Positions 24,550 through 35,070 of a DNA stretch of 64,000 nt are shown here, in pieces. The notes below the pieces were generated by a model. The model saw only the letters and a program-made list of their open reading frames with translations. It was not told the DNA's origin and did no database searches. The stretch comes from Streptomyces cellulosae (GTDB lineage Bacteria > Actinomycetota > Actinomycetes > Streptomycetales > Streptomycetaceae): positions 35,612 through 99,611 of the forward strand of contig BNBH01000029.1 of assembly GCA_014655195.1 (NCBI GenBank), read 5' to 3'. Made by a program: the position numbers and the translations under genes. Within the stretch, counting starts at the first letter, position 1, and each line of letters begins with the position of its first letter.

Positions 24550-25398
24550 TCAGTGCTCGTAGAAGCCCTGCCCGCTCTTGCGCCCGATGTCACCGGCGTC
24601 AACCATCCGGCGCATCAGTTCGGGTGCCGCGAACTTCTCGTCCTGCGACTCCGTGTAGATGTTGCTGGTGGCGTGCAGCAGGATGTCCACGCCGGTGAGG
24701 TCGGCGGTGGCCAGCGGGCCCATGGCGTGGCCGAAGCCGAGCTTGCAGGCGAGGTCGATGTCCTCGGCGCTGGCCACGCCCGACTCGTACAGCTTGGCGG
24801 CCTCGACGACGAGGGCGCAGATGAGGCGGGTGGTGACGAAGCCGGCCACGTCGCGGTTGACGACGATGCAGGTCTTGCCGACGGACTCGGCGAACTCCCG
24901 TGCCCTGGCGAGGGTTTCGTCGCTGGTCTTGTAGCCGCGGACCAGCTCGCAGAGCTGCATCATCGGCACCGGCGAGAAGAAGTGCGTGCCGACGACCCGC
25001 TCGGGGCGCTCCGTCACGGCCGCGATCTTGGTGATCGGGATGGCCGAGGTGTTGGAGGCGAGGACGGCGTCCTCCCGTACGAGCTTGTCGAGCGTGCGGA
25101 AGATCTCGTGCTTGACCTCGAGCTTCTCGAAGACGGCCTCGACGACGACGTCCGCGTCGGCGCAGGCGTCGAGATCGGTGGTCGTGGTGATCCGGCCGAG
25201 GGCGGCCTCGGCGTCCTTGGCCTCGAGCTTCCCCTTGGCGACGAACTTGTCGTACGACGCCTTGATCCCGTCCGTGCCCCGCGTCAGCGCCTCGTCGGTG
25301 ACGTCGCGCAGGACGACGTCCCAGCCCGCCTGAGCGGAGACCTGGGCGATGCCGGACCCCATGAGTCCGGCCCCGATGACGGCGAGCTTGCGTGCCAC
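24550..25398 (-). CDS. 3-hydroxybutyryl/3-hydroxyacyl-CoA dehydrogenase
   Basis: A 282-residue NAD(P)-dependent dehydrogenase that oxidises 3-hydroxyacyl-CoA or reduces acetoacetyl-CoA. The Rossmann motif VIGAGLMGSGIAQ is at 7-19, the catalytic Ser at about 115 in ASNTSAIP, His139 in THFFSPVPMMQLCE with the Glu dyad partner. The third helical domain normally has the active-site Asn in GFxxNR; here the segment reads GFVTTR, so Asn is replaced by Thr. GTG 25398 (GGAG seven bases upstream) gives the usual family length. In streptomycetes this enzyme serves acetyl-CoA assimilation and precursor supply with the thiolase. Confidence 0.9.
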   Translation of the reverse strand: MARKLAVIGAGLMGSGIAQVSAQAGWDVVLRDVTDEALTRGTDGIKASYDKFVAKGKLEAKDAEAALGRITTTTDLDACADADVVVEAVFEKLEVKHEIFRTLDKLVREDAVLASNTSAIPITKIAAVTERPERVVGTHFFSPVPMMQLCELVRGYKTSDETLARAREFAESVGKTCIVVNRDVAGFVTTRLICALVVEAAKLYESGVASAEDIDLACKLGFGHAMGPLATADLTGVDILLHATSNIYTESQDEKFAAPELMRRMVDAGDIGRKSGQGFYEH

Positions 25399-25685
25399 TG
25401 TGCGACTCCCCTGATACGCGCTGTCCATGTTCTCCGAGAGCGGACATTAGCGTTCGCGGGGAGCCCTGTGACCGGTAAGTAACGCGCGTCACGTCTCACA
25501 TGACGGACATCACACCGGCGGCAGAGGGGTCGAGAGGCGACGGGGCGTCAGCTCGCGGACGCCCGCCGTCCCGTGGGGCGGTACGGCGGGGCGGGCCGGT
25601 GGCCTGGCGGAAAGCCGTCGCGCGGGAGGGCCGCCGGTGCGAGGGTGGGGGCCGGTGTGTCCGCCCCTCGAAGGAGAACCCCGGC

Positions 25686-26351
25686 ATGGCCGTCATCCAT
25701 CGCACCACCCTCGAGCCGACCAAGCTGGAGCTGCTGACCGGCTGGCTGCCCACCCGGCCCTGGTACCACGGCGGTCCCGGGGCGCCGGAGCTCGCCAAGG
25801 CGGGCGGCTTCCGGCTGGACGACCCGAAGGGCGAGGTCGGCATCGAGTACATGGTGGTACGGGACGGGTCGGGCGAGGGCCCGGTCTCCTACCTGGTGCC
25901 GCTCACCTACCGCGCCGCGCCGCTCGACGGGGCGGACGCGGCCCTCGTCGGCACCGCCGAGCACGGGGTGCTGGGCCGTCGCTGGATCTACGACGCCTGC
26001 CACGACCCGGTGGCCGTCGCGGAGTTGGCGGCGCTGGTCGAGGGCCGGGCGGAGCCGCAGGCGCAGAGTGTGAGCCACACCCCCGACCGTGAGGTGAGCC
26101 GCGCGCTGGCGGGCGAGGGTCCGGTGCCTGCGGAGTTCCCGGCGGTCGAGGACGGCGAGGAGCACACCGAGCTGACCGCGGCGGACGGCACGGTGCTGCG
26201 CGTGCTGCGCACCCTGCACCCCGCCCAGGACGGCGCCCCGCAGGCCGAGCCGGGCGCGGCGGGCCATGTCGCGGGGGCGTGGGACGCGCCGGACGGCGCC
26301 CGCGTGCAGGGCCTGATGGTGCTGCTGCTCACCCCGCCGCCCGCGCCGTGA
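25686..26351 (+). CDS. Stand-alone maltokinase N-terminal cap-like domain protein
   Basis: A 221-residue protein starting MAVIHRTTLEPTKLELLTGW with AAGGAGA eight bases upstream. The motifs LPTRPWYHGG, LAKAGGFRLDDPKGEVGIEYM and YLVPLTYRAAPLDGAD match the N-terminal cap domain seen in mycobacterial-type maltokinase (Mak) and some 'glucan branching' annotated proteins, but the kinase domain is absent. The second half (130-221) has no recognisable motif. It may bind a sugar or regulate glycan metabolism; this is inference. An in-frame extension to 25500 is possible but has no ribosome-binding site. Confidence 0.8.
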   Translation: MAVIHRTTLEPTKLELLTGWLPTRPWYHGGPGAPELAKAGGFRLDDPKGEVGIEYMVVRDGSGEGPVSYLVPLTYRAAPLDGADAALVGTAEHGVLGRRWIYDACHDPVAVAELAALVEGRAEPQAQSVSHTPDREVSRALAGEGPVPAEFPAVEDGEEHTELTAADGTVLRVLRTLHPAQDGAPQAEPGAAGHVAGAWDAPDGARVQGLMVLLLTPPPAP

Positions 26352-26390
26352 CAACGGGCACACGAGTGCCCGGGGTCGCGGGCGCGTCAC

Positions 26391-26396
26391 TAGGCT
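26391..26396 (+). promoter_or_regulatory. TAGGCT -10 box, leaderless start of adenosyltransferase gene
   Basis: TAGGCT is followed by exactly six bases and the ATG at 26403, with no ribosome-binding site. The gap to the previous stop is only 51 bases, which also leaves no room for a cobalamin riboswitch. Confidence 0.55.
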
Positions 26397-26402
26397 GACC
26401 TC

Positions 26403-26975
26403 ATGGTCAACCTGACACGCATCTACACGCGGACCGGCGACAAGGGCACCACCCACCTCGGGGACATGAGCCGGGTCGCCAAGACCGATCTGCGGATCTC
26501 CGCCTACGCGGACGCCAACGAGGCGAACGCGGTGATCGGCACCGCGCTCGCCCTGGGCGACCTGCCGGACGAGGTGGTCGCGGTCCTCACCCGCGTGCAG
26601 AACGACCTGTTCGACGTGGGCGCCGACCTGTCGACGCCGGTGGTGGAGGACCCGAAGTACCCGCCGCTGCGGGTCGAGCAGTTCTACGTCGACCGGCTGG
26701 AGGAGGACTGCGACCGCTTCAACGAGCAGCTCGAGAAGCTCCGCTCGTTCATCCTGCCGGGCGGCACGCCGGGCGCGGCCCTGCTGCACCAGGCGTGCAC
26801 GGTGGTGCGCCGGGCCGAGCGCTCGACGTGGGCGGCCCTGGAGGCGCACGGCGAGACGATGAACCCGCTCACCGCGACCTACCTGAACCGCCTGTCGGAC
26901 CTGCTGTTCATCCTGGCCCGCATCGCCAACAAGGAGACGGGCGACGTCCTGTGGGTGCCGGGCGGCGAGCGCTGA
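26403..26975 (+). CDS. PduO-type ATP:cob(I)alamin adenosyltransferase
   Basis: A 190-residue enzyme that transfers adenosyl from ATP to cob(I)alamin, making the cofactor used by methylmalonyl-CoA mutase. The ATP-binding N-terminus IYTRTGDKGTTHLGD, the helix SAYADANEANAVIG, and the conserved RRAERSTWAAL and YLNRLSDLLFILAR segments identify the PduO/MMAB family. It connects functionally with meaB and mce 18 kb to the left. The start is probably leaderless. Confidence 0.93.
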   Translation: MVNLTRIYTRTGDKGTTHLGDMSRVAKTDLRISAYADANEANAVIGTALALGDLPDEVVAVLTRVQNDLFDVGADLSTPVVEDPKYPPLRVEQFYVDRLEEDCDRFNEQLEKLRSFILPGGTPGAALLHQACTVVRRAERSTWAALEAHGETMNPLTATYLNRLSDLLFILARIANKETGDVLWVPGGER

Positions 26976-26993
26976 GCCCGGCCTGGGCCGCGC

Positions 26994-27581
26994 TCACCGG
27001 ACCGCCTTCTCCCGGTCCGTCCCCGCGTCCTGCCCGGCGCCGGCGCCGCCCGAGGGCGTCTTCTTGGGCCACAGCCAGTAGGTGAGGGCGATCAGGCCGT
27101 GGATGCCGGCCGCCCGCCAGGCGGTGGAGCGCCAGGACTCCAGGGAGGTGACGCGGCCCGGGTCGCCGACGTACCAGATGGCGAGCTGGAGCAGCGCGGT
27201 CGCCACGGCGGCGGCGACGACCGTGCCCAGCCACACCCTGGTCTCGTGCCGGGCGCGGGCCAGGCCGTAGCGGGGTGGCCGGACCAGGGGGCGGCCGTCG
27301 AGGCGGTGCGCCGCGTGGCCGTCGAGCCACTTCACGGTGCGATGGCCGTGGCCCACGGTGTAGCCGATGTAGAGCGCGGCGAGCCCGTGGGTCCAGTTCG
27401 GCTCGGCGCCGTTCCTCAGGTCCCACGCGGTGACGACGAGCAGCACGACCTCCAGCACCGGCTCGCACAGCAGCAGCGCCAGGCCGGTGCGCGGCATCCG
27501 CAGCAGGTAGCGGAAGGCCAGTCCGGCCGCCAGCAGCACCCAGAACCCGATCTCGCAGGCGACGATCAAGGCGACGATCAC
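26994..27581 (-). CDS. Membrane protein of unknown function
   Basis: A 195-residue protein with four to five hydrophobic segments: VIVALIVACEIGFWVLLAAG at the N-terminus, LALLLCEPVLEVVLLVVTAW, GLAALYIGYTVGH, WLGTVVAAAVATALLQLAIW and GIHGLIALTYWLW. Loops are rich in Arg and His. GTG 27581 has AGGAG six bases upstream. It ends 18 bases from the adenosyltransferase stop (convergent) and is divergent from a two-component pair. It resembles the 'integral membrane protein' often found near NarL-type kinases; no function can be assigned. Confidence 0.75.
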   Translation of the reverse strand: MIVALIVACEIGFWVLLAAGLAFRYLLRMPRTGLALLLCEPVLEVVLLVVTAWDLRNGAEPNWTHGLAALYIGYTVGHGHRTVKWLDGHAAHRLDGRPLVRPPRYGLARARHETRVWLGTVVAAAVATALLQLAIWYVGDPGRVTSLESWRSTAWRAAGIHGLIALTYWLWPKKTPSGGAGAGQDAGTDREKAVR

Positions 27582-27734
27582 GGTTCGCTCCTCTCGGTCT
27601 CCCTTCCAGGCTTCCGTGCGCTCCGGCCCGCCGCGTCGTCGCGGCCGACGAATCCGCGGTACATCGAAAGATGCAGTCCGGGACCGGTCTCGGGGATCAG
27701 GCGCGGGCCCCGGACACCGTGTTGGATGGGATCC

Positions 27735-28925
27735 ATGGCCGTACGACACCTCCGCCCGCCCCGCTTCGACGTGGCCGTCGCCCTCGCCGGACTGCTGGGC
27801 GGGCTGCTGCTGTGGGGGTTCGGGCTGGGCGTACGGCCGGACGACGACCCGGTCGTGCTGTTCGAGGGCCGGTGGGCCCTGCTGGTGCCGCTCACCGTGA
27901 CGGCGTGCTGCGAGCTGCTGCGCCGCACCGCCCCGCGCACCGCGCTTGCCGTCGGCACGTCGGCGCTGGCCGGGGACGTCATGACGCAGGGCAGCATCGC
28001 GACGATCGTGATGTACACCGACCTGATGTACGCCGCCGTGGTCTACGGCTCCCCCGCGACCGCCCGCCGGCTGCCGTGGATCACCGGGGTGCTGACGCTG
28101 GCCGGGATGCTGGTGCCGTACGCCGTGTGGCGGGAGCCCGAGGCGCTGCTGATCGGGCTGGTGGTCGGCGCGGTGACCTTCGCGCCCGCGTCGACCGGGC
28201 TGATCGTGCGCAACCACCGGGACGCCGCCGACGCCGCCCGTCTCCAGGCCGAACAGACCGCGCTGCTCGCGGAGATGGACCGGGTGCAGGCGGTCACCGC
28301 GGAACGCTCGCGCATGGCGCGGGAGTTGCACGACCTGGTCGCCAACCACCTCTCGGCGATCGCCATCCACTCCACCGCCGCGCTCTCCCTGGACGACCCG
28401 GCGACCTCGAAGGACGCGCTCGCGGTGATCCGGGAGAACAGCGTCCAAGGTCTGTCCGAAATGCGACGGCTCATCGGCATCCTGCGCGACGGCGCCGACG
28501 ACCGGGAGCCGGCCGCGACCCCGACCCTCGACGGTCTCGGCGCCCTGATCCACACCGCCCGCGCCAACGGCCTGGACGTCGCCCTGGACGCGGAGCACGG
28601 CGCCGTGCCCGCGCCGGTGGAGCTGGCCGCGTACAGGATCGTGCAGGAGTCGCTGACCAACGCGCTGAAGCACGCCGCTCCCGGCCGGGTGGAGGTGCGG
28701 CTGTACCGTTCGCCCGACGCCCTGGAGATCCGGGTGACCAGCCCTTACGGAGACCGGGACGGACCGCGTGCGCCGGGCTCGGGGGCCGGTCTGGTCGGGA
28801 TGCGGGAGCGGGCCGCCCTGCTGGACGGCTCCTTCGAGGCGGGCCCGGAGGACGGCCCCGAGGGCAAGCGGTGGGTGGTGCGTGCCACCCTGCCGGTCAC
28901 CGACGTCGAACAAGGAGAAGCCTGA
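27735..28925 (+). CDS. NarL-type sensor histidine kinase
   Basis: A 396-residue kinase with N-terminal membrane segments (about residues 12-160: AVALAGLLGGLLLWGFGL, LLVPLTVTACCELL, and others), a cytoplasmic HisKA_3 dimerisation helix with RSRMARELHDLVANHLSAIA in which His199 is the phosphoacceptor, and a short HATPase_c domain (VQESLTNALKH, AGLVGMRERAALLDG). ATG 27735 has GGA eight bases upstream; ATG 27726 is an alternative. Its stop overlaps the response regulator start by one base. This is the usual soluble-domain arrangement of actinobacterial NarL-family pairs. The stimulus is unknown; no extracellular domain of size is visible, so membrane stress is possible. Confidence 0.88.
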   Translation: MAVRHLRPPRFDVAVALAGLLGGLLLWGFGLGVRPDDDPVVLFEGRWALLVPLTVTACCELLRRTAPRTALAVGTSALAGDVMTQGSIATIVMYTDLMYAAVVYGSPATARRLPWITGVLTLAGMLVPYAVWREPEALLIGLVVGAVTFAPASTGLIVRNHRDAADAARLQAEQTALLAEMDRVQAVTAERSRMARELHDLVANHLSAIAIHSTAALSLDDPATSKDALAVIRENSVQGLSEMRRLIGILRDGADDREPAATPTLDGLGALIHTARANGLDVALDAEHGAVPAPVELAAYRIVQESLTNALKHAAPGRVEVRLYRSPDALEIRVTSPYGDRDGPRAPGSGAGLVGMRERAALLDGSFEAGPEDGPEGKRWVVRATLPVTDVEQGEA

Positions 28926-29563
28926 TGATCCGGGTCCTGGTCGCCGAGGACCAGTCCGCCGTCCGCGCGGGGCTGGTGCTGATCCTGCGCAGCGCGCCGG
29001 ACGTCGAGGTGGTGGGCGAGGCGGGCGACGGCGAGCAGGCGGTGGCGCTCGCCCGTGAACTGCGCCCGGACGTGGTGCTGATGGACGTGCAGATGCCGCG
29101 TCTCGACGGGGTGTCGGCGACCCGGAAGGTGGTCGGGGAGAACCTCGCGGACGTGCTGGTGCTGACCACGTTCGACCTGGACGAGTACGTCTTCGGGGCG
29201 CTGCGGGCGGGGGCGGCCGGGTTCCTGCTGAAGAACACCGAGGCGAAGGACCTGATCGCGGCGGTGCGCACGGTGGCGGGCGGCGAGGGGATCGTCGCCC
29301 CGGCGGTGACCCGGCGCCTGATCGCCGAGTTCGCCGCGAAGCCGGCCCGGCCGGCCGCGGACCCGTCGGTGCTGGACGCGCTCACCCGGAGGGAGCGGGA
29401 GGTGCTGTCGTGCCTCGGGGAGGGGCTGTCGAACGCCGCCATAGCGGAGCGCCTGGACATGGCCGAGGCGACGGTGAAGACCCACGTCAGCCGGCTGCTG
29501 GGGAAGCTGGAGCTGCGCAGCCGGGTGCAAGCGGCGGTGCTGGCCCAGGAGTTGGGCGTCTGA
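28925..29563 (+). CDS. NarL/FixJ-family response regulator
   Basis: A 212-residue regulator. The receiver has Asp54 in VVLMDVQMPRLDG and the conserved TTFDLDEYVF and LKNTEAKDL segments. The C-terminal LuxR-type helix-turn-helix is at about 148-205 (LTRREREVLSCLGEGLSNAA, ATVKTHVSRLLGKLELRSRV). It is translated from the TGATG overlap with the kinase. The next gene, chiC, has its own repeat-containing promoter. In several streptomycetes a two-component pair precedes chitinase genes and regulates them, so a link with chiC is possible. Confidence 0.92.
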   Translation: MIRVLVAEDQSAVRAGLVLILRSAPDVEVVGEAGDGEQAVALARELRPDVVLMDVQMPRLDGVSATRKVVGENLADVLVLTTFDLDEYVFGALRAGAAGFLLKNTEAKDLIAAVRTVAGGEGIVAPAVTRRLIAEFAAKPARPAADPSVLDALTRREREVLSCLGEGLSNAAIAERLDMAEATVKTHVSRLLGKLELRSRVQAAVLAQELGV

Positions 29564-29603
29564 AGGCGTCGTGAAGGTTTAGAAGACAAAGACCCGCGCA
29601 CAG

Positions 29604-29645
29604 TGGTCCAGACCTCTTGACCCGTGGTCCAGACCTTTCTATTCT
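29604..29645 (+). promoter_or_regulatory. chiC promoter with two TGGTCCAGACCT direct repeats
   Basis: TGGTCCAGACCT occurs at 29604-29615 and 29625-29636, 21 bases apart (two helical turns). The -35 TTGACC (29617-29622) lies between and overlaps the second copy region; the -10 TATTCT is at 29640-29645 with a 17-base spacer. The same 12-bp pair is known from Streptomyces chitinase promoters and gives chitin induction and glucose repression; each copy also resembles half of the DasR consensus. Confidence 0.85.
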
Positions 29646-29704
29646 CGCCGCACCGTGGGCACGAAGGCTCAGTCGTGCCCCCATCCCCCAGAAGGAGGCG
29701 CGGC

Positions 29705-31531
<1,827 letters not shown>

Positions 31532-31554
31532 CCCCTCCGCACCCGGCACAAGCG

Positions 31555-31589
31555 ATCGCCCCTCCTCCCGGTCCGGGAGGAGGGGCGAT
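31555..31589. terminator. 16-bp bidirectional hairpin after chiC
   Basis: ATCGCCCCTCCTCCCG (31555-31570) pairs perfectly with 31574-31589 over a three-base loop, between two converging genes. Confidence 0.85.
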
Positions 31590-31610
31590 GTGCTTCAGCA
31601 GATCGGACGA

Positions 31611-32057
31611 TCAGGCGACGTTCACCCGCTGGCCGGGAGGCGCCGCCTCCAGCCAGGCGAGGAAACCGGTCAGCGCGTCCTCGCTCATCGCGAGCTCCAG
31701 ACGCGTGCCCCGGTGGACACAGGCGAGGATCACCGCGTCGGACAGCAGCGCCAGCTCCTCCTCGCCCTCCGGGACGCGGCGGCCCGCCACCTCGATCGCG
31801 GAACGCTCCAGGACACGGCGCGGGCGCGGGGCGTAGGAGAACACCCGGAACCACTCGACCCGGTCACCGTTGTAGCGCGCCACCCCGTACGCCCAGCCCT
31901 TGCCGCCGGCGTCGCCCTTCTCGGGCGCGTCCCAGCGCAGGCTGCAGTCGAAGGTGCCGCCCGACCGCTGGATGAGCCGGCGCCGCAGGCCGAAGACGAA
32001 GAGCCCCACCACCACGAGGGCCACGACGATTCCGCACACAGTCAGAGCGAGGACCAT
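31611..32057 (-). CDS. DUF2550 membrane protein
   Basis: A 148-residue protein with one N-terminal membrane helix (LALTVCGIVVALVVVGLFVF) and a cytoplasmic domain of the DUF2550 family (GGTFDCSLRWD, GWAYGVARYNGDRVEWFRVF, RRVLERSAIEVAGRRVP). It is conserved next to the atp operon in actinobacteria. ATG 32057 has AGGAGG nine bases upstream; the GTG two codons earlier is too close to the ribosome-binding site. Function unknown; a role in the envelope or in ATP synthase biogenesis is only suggested by position. Confidence 0.85.
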   Translation of the reverse strand: MVLALTVCGIVVALVVVGLFVFGLRRRLIQRSGGTFDCSLRWDAPEKGDAGGKGWAYGVARYNGDRVEWFRVFSYAPRPRRVLERSAIEVAGRRVPEGEEELALLSDAVILACVHRGTRLELAMSEDALTGFLAWLEAAPPGQRVNVA

Positions 32058-32113
32058 CGGCACCGACCTCCTCGTCTCCTAGGTAACGGAACGGAAAAAT
32101 CATCCAGATCTGC

Positions 32114-32161
32114 CTCAGCCGCGACCGGCTCCGGATCGCTCCGGTGCCGGCCGCGGCTGAG
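32114..32161 (-). terminator. Terminator of the atp operon
   Basis: CTCAGCCGCG (32114-32123) pairs with CGCGGCTGAG (32152-32161) with a second stem (ACCGGC region) inside. On the leftward strand the stem is followed after about 15 bases by TTTTT. It lies just past the atpC stop. Confidence 0.8.
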
Positions 32162-32186
32162 TGACGTCATCTCACCGTCGCCGGGA

Positions 32187-32564
32187 TCAGCGCCCCGCCG
32201 TCGCCGCCCGCAGACGGACGTCCGCGGCGCGCTGGGCCTCGGCGTCGTCCTCCGCCTTCGCGCGGGCGAGGTCCTGCTCCACGCGCTGGACGTCGATCTC
32301 GTCCGACAGCTCGGCGACCTCGGCCAGCAGGGACAGCTTGTTGTCCGCGAACGAGATGAATCCGCCGTGCACCGCGGCGACGACCGTCCCGCCCTCGGGC
32401 GTGCGGATGGTCACCGGGCCCGACTCCAGCACACCGAGCAGCGGCTGGTGACCGGGCATGACGCCGATGTCGCCGGACGTGGTGCGCGCGACGACCAGGG
32501 TGGCCTCGCCGGACCAGACCTCTCGGTCGGCCGCGACCAGCGCGACGTGCAGCTCAGCAGCCAA
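32187..32564 (-). CDS. atpC: ATP synthase F1 epsilon subunit
   Basis: A 125-residue epsilon subunit: N-terminal beta-sandwich (ELHVALVAADREVWSGEA, GDIGVMPGHQPLLGVLESG) and C-terminal helical hairpin (about 85-125). It couples proton flow with catalysis and can inhibit ATP hydrolysis. The start is TTG at 32564, with GGAG five bases upstream; a longer frame from 32660 lacks family similarity. It is the last gene of the operon and is separated from atpD by 131 bases with two hairpins, so its expression may be tuned separately. Confidence 0.93.
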   Translation of the reverse strand: MAAELHVALVAADREVWSGEATLVVARTTSGDIGVMPGHQPLLGVLESGPVTIRTPEGGTVVAAVHGGFISFADNKLSLLAEVAELSDEIDVQRVEQDLARAKAEDDAEAQRAADVRLRAATAGR

Positions 32565-32631
32565 GGTGGCTCCTCGGGTCACCACCCGGCGGTAGTGCCG
32601 GGTGTTGGTTACAAGTCTAGTGGGCGTGGCA

Positions 32632-32680
32632 GAGGGGGCGGGACGTGCCCGCCCCCTCAAGGGTGAGCCGTTCGGCTCAC
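32632..32680 (-). promoter_or_regulatory. Two hairpins between atpD and atpC
   Basis: GAGGGGGCGGG (32632-32642) with CCCGCCCCCTC (32648-32658), and GTGAGCCG (32663-32670) with CGGCTCAC (32673-32680). Both are perfect and sit after the atpD stop, before the TTG-started atpC. They could act as a partial terminator or RNA-processing site. Confidence 0.6.
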
Positions 32681-32695
32681 GTCAGAGCGCGGGGG

Positions 32696-34131
<1,436 letters not shown>

Positions 34132-34132
<1 letters not shown>

Positions 34133-35049
34133 TAGTTGTCACTCCCCGCGGTCGCGTCGGCCAGGGCACTGGCGCCACCGACGATCTCGCTGATTTCCTG
34201 GGTGATTTCGGCCTGGCGGGCCGCGTTGGCAAGACGGGAGAGCGTGTTGATCAGCTCGCCCGCGTTGTCGGTGGCCGACTTCATCGCGCGCCGCGTGGCG
34301 GCGTGCTTCGAAGCGGCCGACTGGAGCAGCGCGTTGTAGATCCGGCTCTCCACGTACCGCGGCAGCAGCGCGTCGAGGACGTCCTCCGCCGAGGGCTCGA
34401 AGTCGTACAGCGGCAGGATCTCGCCCTTGGTGGCGGTCTCCGCGGCCGCCTCGTCGAGGCGCAGCGGCAGCAGCCGGGAGCCGACCGCCGTCTGCGTCAT
34501 CATCGAGACGAACTCGGTGTAGACGATGTGGAGTTCGTCCACGCCGCCGTCCGCCGTCTCCGCCTGGATGGCCTCGATCAGCGGCGCCGCGACCTTCTTG
34601 GCGTCCGCGTACGAGGGCTCGTCGGTGAAGCCGGTGAACGCCTCCGCGATCTTGCGCTCACGGAAGTTGTAGTGGGCCACACCGCGCCGGCCGACGATGT
34701 ACGTGTCGACCTGCTTGCCCTCGCGCTCGAGGCGCTCGGTCAGCTGCTCCGCCGCCTTGATGGCGTTGGCGTTGAAGGCGCCGGCCAGGCCGCGGTCGCT
34801 CGTGAGGAGCAGGACCGCGGCACGGGTCGGGTTGTCCGCCTCCGTGGTGAGCGGGTGCTTGGTGTTCGACCCGGTTCCGACCGCCGTGACCGCGCGGGTG
34901 AGTTCCTGCGCGTACGGCGTGGAGGCCGCCACCTTGCGCTGCGCCTTGACGACGCGCGAGGCGGCGATCATCTCCATCGCCTTGGTGATCTTCTTGGTCG
35001 CGGTGACGGATCGGATGCGACGCTTGTAGACCCGGAGCTGAGCTCCCAT
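34132..35049 (-). CDS. atpG: ATP synthase F1 gamma subunit
   Basis: A 305-residue central-stalk subunit. The N-terminal helix MGAQLRVYKRRIRSVTATKKITKAM and the C-terminal helix NALLQSAASKHAATRRAMKSATDNA form the rotating coiled coil; the middle is the Rossmann-like domain (LLLTSDRGLAGAFNANAIK). It starts 21 bases after atpA and overlaps atpD by one base. Confidence 0.96.
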
Positions 35050-35070
35050 GAGTCAGGTCCCTTCCTTACG

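Noticed and set aside
25500..25685. Extended start of the maltokinase-cap protein
   Set aside because: The added peptide is compositionally a shadow and the good AAGGAGA site is right before 25686.
26340..26402. A cobalamin riboswitch in front of the adenosyltransferase
   Set aside because: Only 51 bases separate the genes; no B12-box-like sequence is seen and the start seems leaderless.
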